DNA from: Conidiobolus incongruus B7586 | Lineage: Eukaryota; Entomophthoromycota; Entomophthoromycetes; Entomophthorales; Conidiobolaceae | DNA: 21,254 nucleotides | Direction: 5' to 3' | Assembly: GCA_000697335.1 (NCBI GenBank) | Contig: JNEM01016606.1 | Span: forward strand, 1 to 21,254 | Shown here: in pieces, positions 17,140 through 21,254 of the stretch | Layout: each line of letters begins with the position of its first letter | How positions within the stretch are numbered: position 1 is the stretch's first letter | Program-made: the position numbers and the translations under genes | The notes under the pieces: model-generated | What the model saw: only the letters and a program-made list of their open reading frames with translations | What the model was told of the DNA's origin: nothing | Database searches by the model: none

Positions 17140-20100
17140 AATAAATTATATCTTCAAACCATAGTTATAATTGTTTTGAAATCAATGAATTTAGCAAATT
17201 ATATACTTAAAATAATAGAATTTAAATAGGTTTAAAATTAATTACTAATACTTTAAATTTTTTTATTGGTTTAAGTGAATTATTTTATAAAATTTAGTTT
17301 TGATGAGAGTTGAATTTTAATAAAATAACTAATTTTTTTTAATTTTTTTGAAAAATTGAATTTTTAATATATATATATTGTTTTAAATTTTATATTAGAA
17401 ATTTTTTTTCAAATCTATAAATAGAAATTGCTTTAGGGAAATTAAATAGTTTTTTTTATTCATGTTATATTAATTTCTCAAGAACTGCTTATATTGTAAA
17501 AATTTTCTTGGTATGATAATGATTTCGTTAAAATACAAAAATATATATATAGATATATATTGAGTAGATAATGGATTTAACAAAATATTTTATTGAAACT
17601 AATAGACTATCGATCACTTTGTACTATTTTTTAGTTTCAATCGCGAATTTTTAAGTGATTTTGAATAATATTTTAGCGTATTACATGGTTTCAAGGGTGC
17701 GATTATCTAAGAATTCTGACTTAAATATCGGAATCCTAATTTTGAAATTTAACAAAATATTCAAATAATTCGTGAATCATATGGTGTGTGATAATTATAT
17801 GATGTTCATTTAATAATATTGTTACTTTGTGAATAACATATGGATAATGTTTATTAAGTATATTGACCTTTTCATTGCCTATTCATCTGATATTCTTCAA
17901 TTAAACTTTCGACTAATTTTCATCAGTTTTTATTTTGAAAAAAATCATTATAAGTTTATTTAGATATTATTAAAAATGAATCAAGACTGAAATTTAATCA
18001 TTATTCTGTCTGTCTAGAAGAAATTCAATATAACATCAATTGAAACTAGTAGGATTTTAATTAATCTCTAATCATTTACTATGAATTTAGGAAAGCCAAT
18101 TATTAAGCTGTTGATTAATTCATTCGTCAAATGAATCATTAATAACATAATGAAAAGATTTGATGGTAAATTAATATGAATATTTATTCATTTTATTGAT
18201 ATCGGATAGTTGAATCACCATAATATATTCACAATTGCTAAGAATTAGGTGAATATATTAATTACTATTAAATTAAACTGAAAATTATTATTCCAAATTA
18301 ATCATTTTGTTTATCTAATGTGTTTAATAAGTTTAAAAATTATAAAATATATTTTTCACTCAAAAAAAGTTCCAAGTTAATTATTATAATTGAATGAAAA
18401 GATTTTGATAATATTATCGGTTAATAGCTAAGGGTGAAATTTGGAATATTGGCTTCAATTACCATATACTATCCTCTGTTGATTAATAAGTTGGATTTTT
18501 AATCCTTTTATTTCATTCATTGCTCACTCAGCAATTAGAACATCTATATTCGACTAATATAATTCTTGAAATGATTTCAGTTGTTAATAATTTTTTCATA
18601 TTTAAATACAAATTTAATTCAATATACAATAATATATATATAGGATTTTAATAGTATTTTATAACATATTCTTTAATTATCAGCTATATAATTATATACC
18701 CTTTTTCAAATATATAATTCACTGTTATTACTTAAATTTTTACCCAAAAATTAAAAAGTGTCACTTTTACTTTTGTAATAAATTGATCTTTATTGTTGAA
18801 TATTTAAGAAATTATTGATCAATGATTCTTATTAATTTTATTGATATATACACTAATTTTTTGTAAATCATGATGTTATAAATATATCTATATAACTTCA
18901 GATTAATTGTTTAACTGAATTCTTATAATTTGAAAAAAAACTACTTAAATCTTATTATCTAAAGTATAAATTACATATTAGATATTAATATATATTACTT
19001 TGCATAATTGTACAATTAATTTAAATTTAACATACTAAAACTGATATTATAAATTTAAAATAAAAAATTAATGCAGTAGAAATCAAATGACCAACTTTGA
19101 TTGATATTCAAGTTCACCCACTGATGGTCCTATGCATTATTTTATTGATATATTTGTGATTGGGTACGAATGATAATCATTGATATTGTTAATATTCAAT
19201 TAGAAATTATATTATTTTTACCAAATTAAAGAATATTTAGTAAACTTGATAATCATTGATTTAACTATGGCAATAAAATTGAATTTAATCATTTGTTTAT
19301 AATTTTTTTCTAACTTTTTCAAAATTGAATATAATTGATTTATCAATATATATATTAAATGATATATCAAATATTAATATTAATGTTAATACACATAAAT
19401 TTGACTTATTTATAAAAAGTTATATAATCAATTATTAATTGTTAATAACAAAGAATAAAAAAATTTAGCATTTACAATCAAATTTATTAAGTCATTCAAA
19501 ATAAATATTAGAATCATATTATTTATTTAATATTAGTGTAGAAATTAAGTAATGGCAAAATTTTAAAATTAAAATTAAACAAATAATTAATAAATAATAT
19601 ATGAAATTTAATGAATAATATAAAATTAATAGCCATTTTTATTATTAATAACTTTTTTCTATACCTTTATTAAGCTTCTAATACTTAAAAATAATTCTTT
19701 TTATTAAACACTGAAATTTAATATTTCATAAACCAATTTAATTTGTTTACAGGAATTTTTTTTCTTATAAGCTAATTTTTTAATTATTTAAAACAATTAT
19801 AATCACATAGGTTATAATCAAGTAAATATACTAAATGTGATAACTCCTTTTATTTTTTTATATAAAAAATCTTTTATAGTTTTAACTTTTTATATTTTAT
19901 AATTATTATGTAAAATAATAGGTATCTTTAATTTATATTAAAAATACTATTTAAAAATTGTTTTATCTAAAAAGATAATATATAATTTATTATTAATTAA
20001 TTTTCCTTGAGATATTAAATAAGAAAATCATATATCATTATAATTAATTATAATAATTAACATTTGCTTATATTTAAAGTATTTATTTATTAAAATTTAA

Positions 20101-21254
20101 AAAAAGGATTAATTTAACTTAACCTAACATTTTGTTTTTTTTATATAAAGGATTATAAAAAAAATTTAAGATTTATTAATTATAAGTATTTATTGTAAAA
20201 ACCTTTATATCTAGCTATATTTTAATAAGTTTAATTTAACTATAGCTACTTATATTTTTTTTAATCTTTTATTAATTTATAGGGTATATATTTTATATTT
20301 TTTTAATTAATTTAAGTTTAAACTTAAGTAAATATAGTATGCTTATATAATTAATATTAAATTTCTTTAATAATTCTCTAACAGAAAAAAAATTTCTTAA
20401 TATATTTTTTTATAATATTAGTAAGTAAAAGAGTAATAATAAAAATTAATCCTTTAGATTTTGGTAAATTTTAAATTATATCCCTTTTAGCTTTAAAATC
20501 ACAAAATTTAGAAATATATGGTAGTTTTAGATAAAACACTATCTTTATAAGCTGTTTGTAAGTTTTAGATGATTTTAAAGGGTTTATGGTTAAGTTTTAA
20601 AAATATAAAAATAAGAAATTTTTGATAATCATAATTAAATTTAATTATAATTTTAAAATCCAAATGTTTTAATAAAAAAATGATTAAAATTAAATATATA
20701 TATGTAATTTTTCAAAATTTATAATATGTTTAAAAGATCAGAAATTAAAAAATTTGCCATTTTTTAATTTCTATACTAATAATTTAATATTTTAAATATT
20801 AAATTATATAAAATTTTTTATTTATTACAAAATTTAAATTGAAATAATCTTTAAATAAATAATTAACAATATATATTTATATTTTTCATATAATATAATA
20901 ATTTGCTTTATTTTTTAATATATATATATATATATAGAAAATTTTAAATCAATCAAAAATTAATTTAATTTTATATATCTTTTTAATCTAATAATAGTCT
21001 GATCTTGATTTTTAATATTTATAATTAAAAAGTTTAATTAGAGAAATTTAATAAATTCTTATTTATAAAAAATTAATATTTTGATAGTTTTGAATAATAA
21101 TATTTACATTATTATTTAAAATATTTCAAAAAAAAAGTAATAATATAATATATTATATTTCTATTATATTTTTTTAAAAATTATTTTATTGACTTTATAT
21201 ATATTTTATATTAATTTTAATTATAAATTTATTAATAAAATTCAAAATTATATT
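17140..21254. other. Long AT-rich stretch, no gene seen
   Basis: Nothing supportable as a gene or RNA. Slightly richer spots occur near 17610-17750 (a 37-codon plus frame containing AYYMVSRVRLSKNSDLNIGI), 18440-18550 and 19085-19175, each without start, splice pattern or domain. From about 19550 onward the sequence is almost pure A+T with long homopolymers and a (TA)n tract at 20919-20936. It may hold very old, fully drifted elements, which I cannot identify. Confidence 0.55.

Noticed and set aside
17680-17760. Plus-strand 37-codon frame around AYYMVSRVRLSKNSDLNIGI
   Set aside because: No start context, splice sites or known domain; within the length expected by chance in a locally less AT-rich patch.
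19550-21254. Idea that the extremely AT-rich right end is a mitochondrial insertion or a decayed large element
   Set aside because: No recognisable mitochondrial gene, terminal repeat or domain could be seen, so nothing supports either label.
1-21254. A CRISPR array, prophage or bacterial operon
   Set aside because: No regularly spaced repeats, no tightly packed same-strand genes with ribosome-binding sites, and spliced nuclear genes are present.

Overview
The window comes from an extremely A+T-rich nuclear genome (about four fifths A+T by eye) and is almost certainly fungal. The evidence: a Mnn1-type (GT71) mannosyltransferase; a secreted, single-pass Kelch protein; a nuclear-coded mitochondrial ribosomal protein; small genes cut by many introns of about 50 nt with GTAA/GTRA donors and short YAG acceptors; and an LTR-retrotransposon footprint. 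TAA and TAG both end intact genes, so the code is standard. The composition and gene content would suit an early-diverging fungus (Conidiobolus-like or another AT-rich zygomycete), but that placement is inference.

Layout. 1-4137 holds no intact gene. It carries a decayed repeat copy (about 400-890), a tRNA-like scrap and minus-strand coding-like islands (2297-3065). 4138-5895 (-) is an intronless GT71 mannosyltransferase with a CCAAT-rich upstream region, and a tentative tiny two-exon gene points the other way (6643-6988). 7090-9850 is gene-poor. About 9860-10300 holds a second, better-preserved repeat copy in opposite orientation to the first. 11504-11705 is a solo LTR with intact 5-bp target duplications.

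12520-14783 is the conserved core. It contains bL35m (-, three exons) and, divergent from it, a five-exon Par14/PIN4 parvulin (+). Next come a 39-bp palindrome and a broken or very fast-evolving TXNDC9/Plp1-like thioredoxin-fold gene (+). 14941-16410 (-) is an intronless Kelch membrane protein. Upstream of it are unrecognised minus-strand coding-like islands (16578-17127). 17140-21254 is AT-rich with nothing I can call.

The genes do not form one pathway. GT71 acts in Golgi glycan extension and the Kelch protein probably at the cell surface. bL35m acts in the mitochondrial ribosome, and PIN4 in prolyl isomerisation linked to ribosome biogenesis or mitochondria. The two conserved small genes need splice-aware reading and would be missed by simple ORF calling. 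The most interesting signals are the repeat family, whose copies share a terminal coding exon and drift towards A+T, and the TXNDC9-like relic. I saw no evidence for a novel defence or biosynthetic system.
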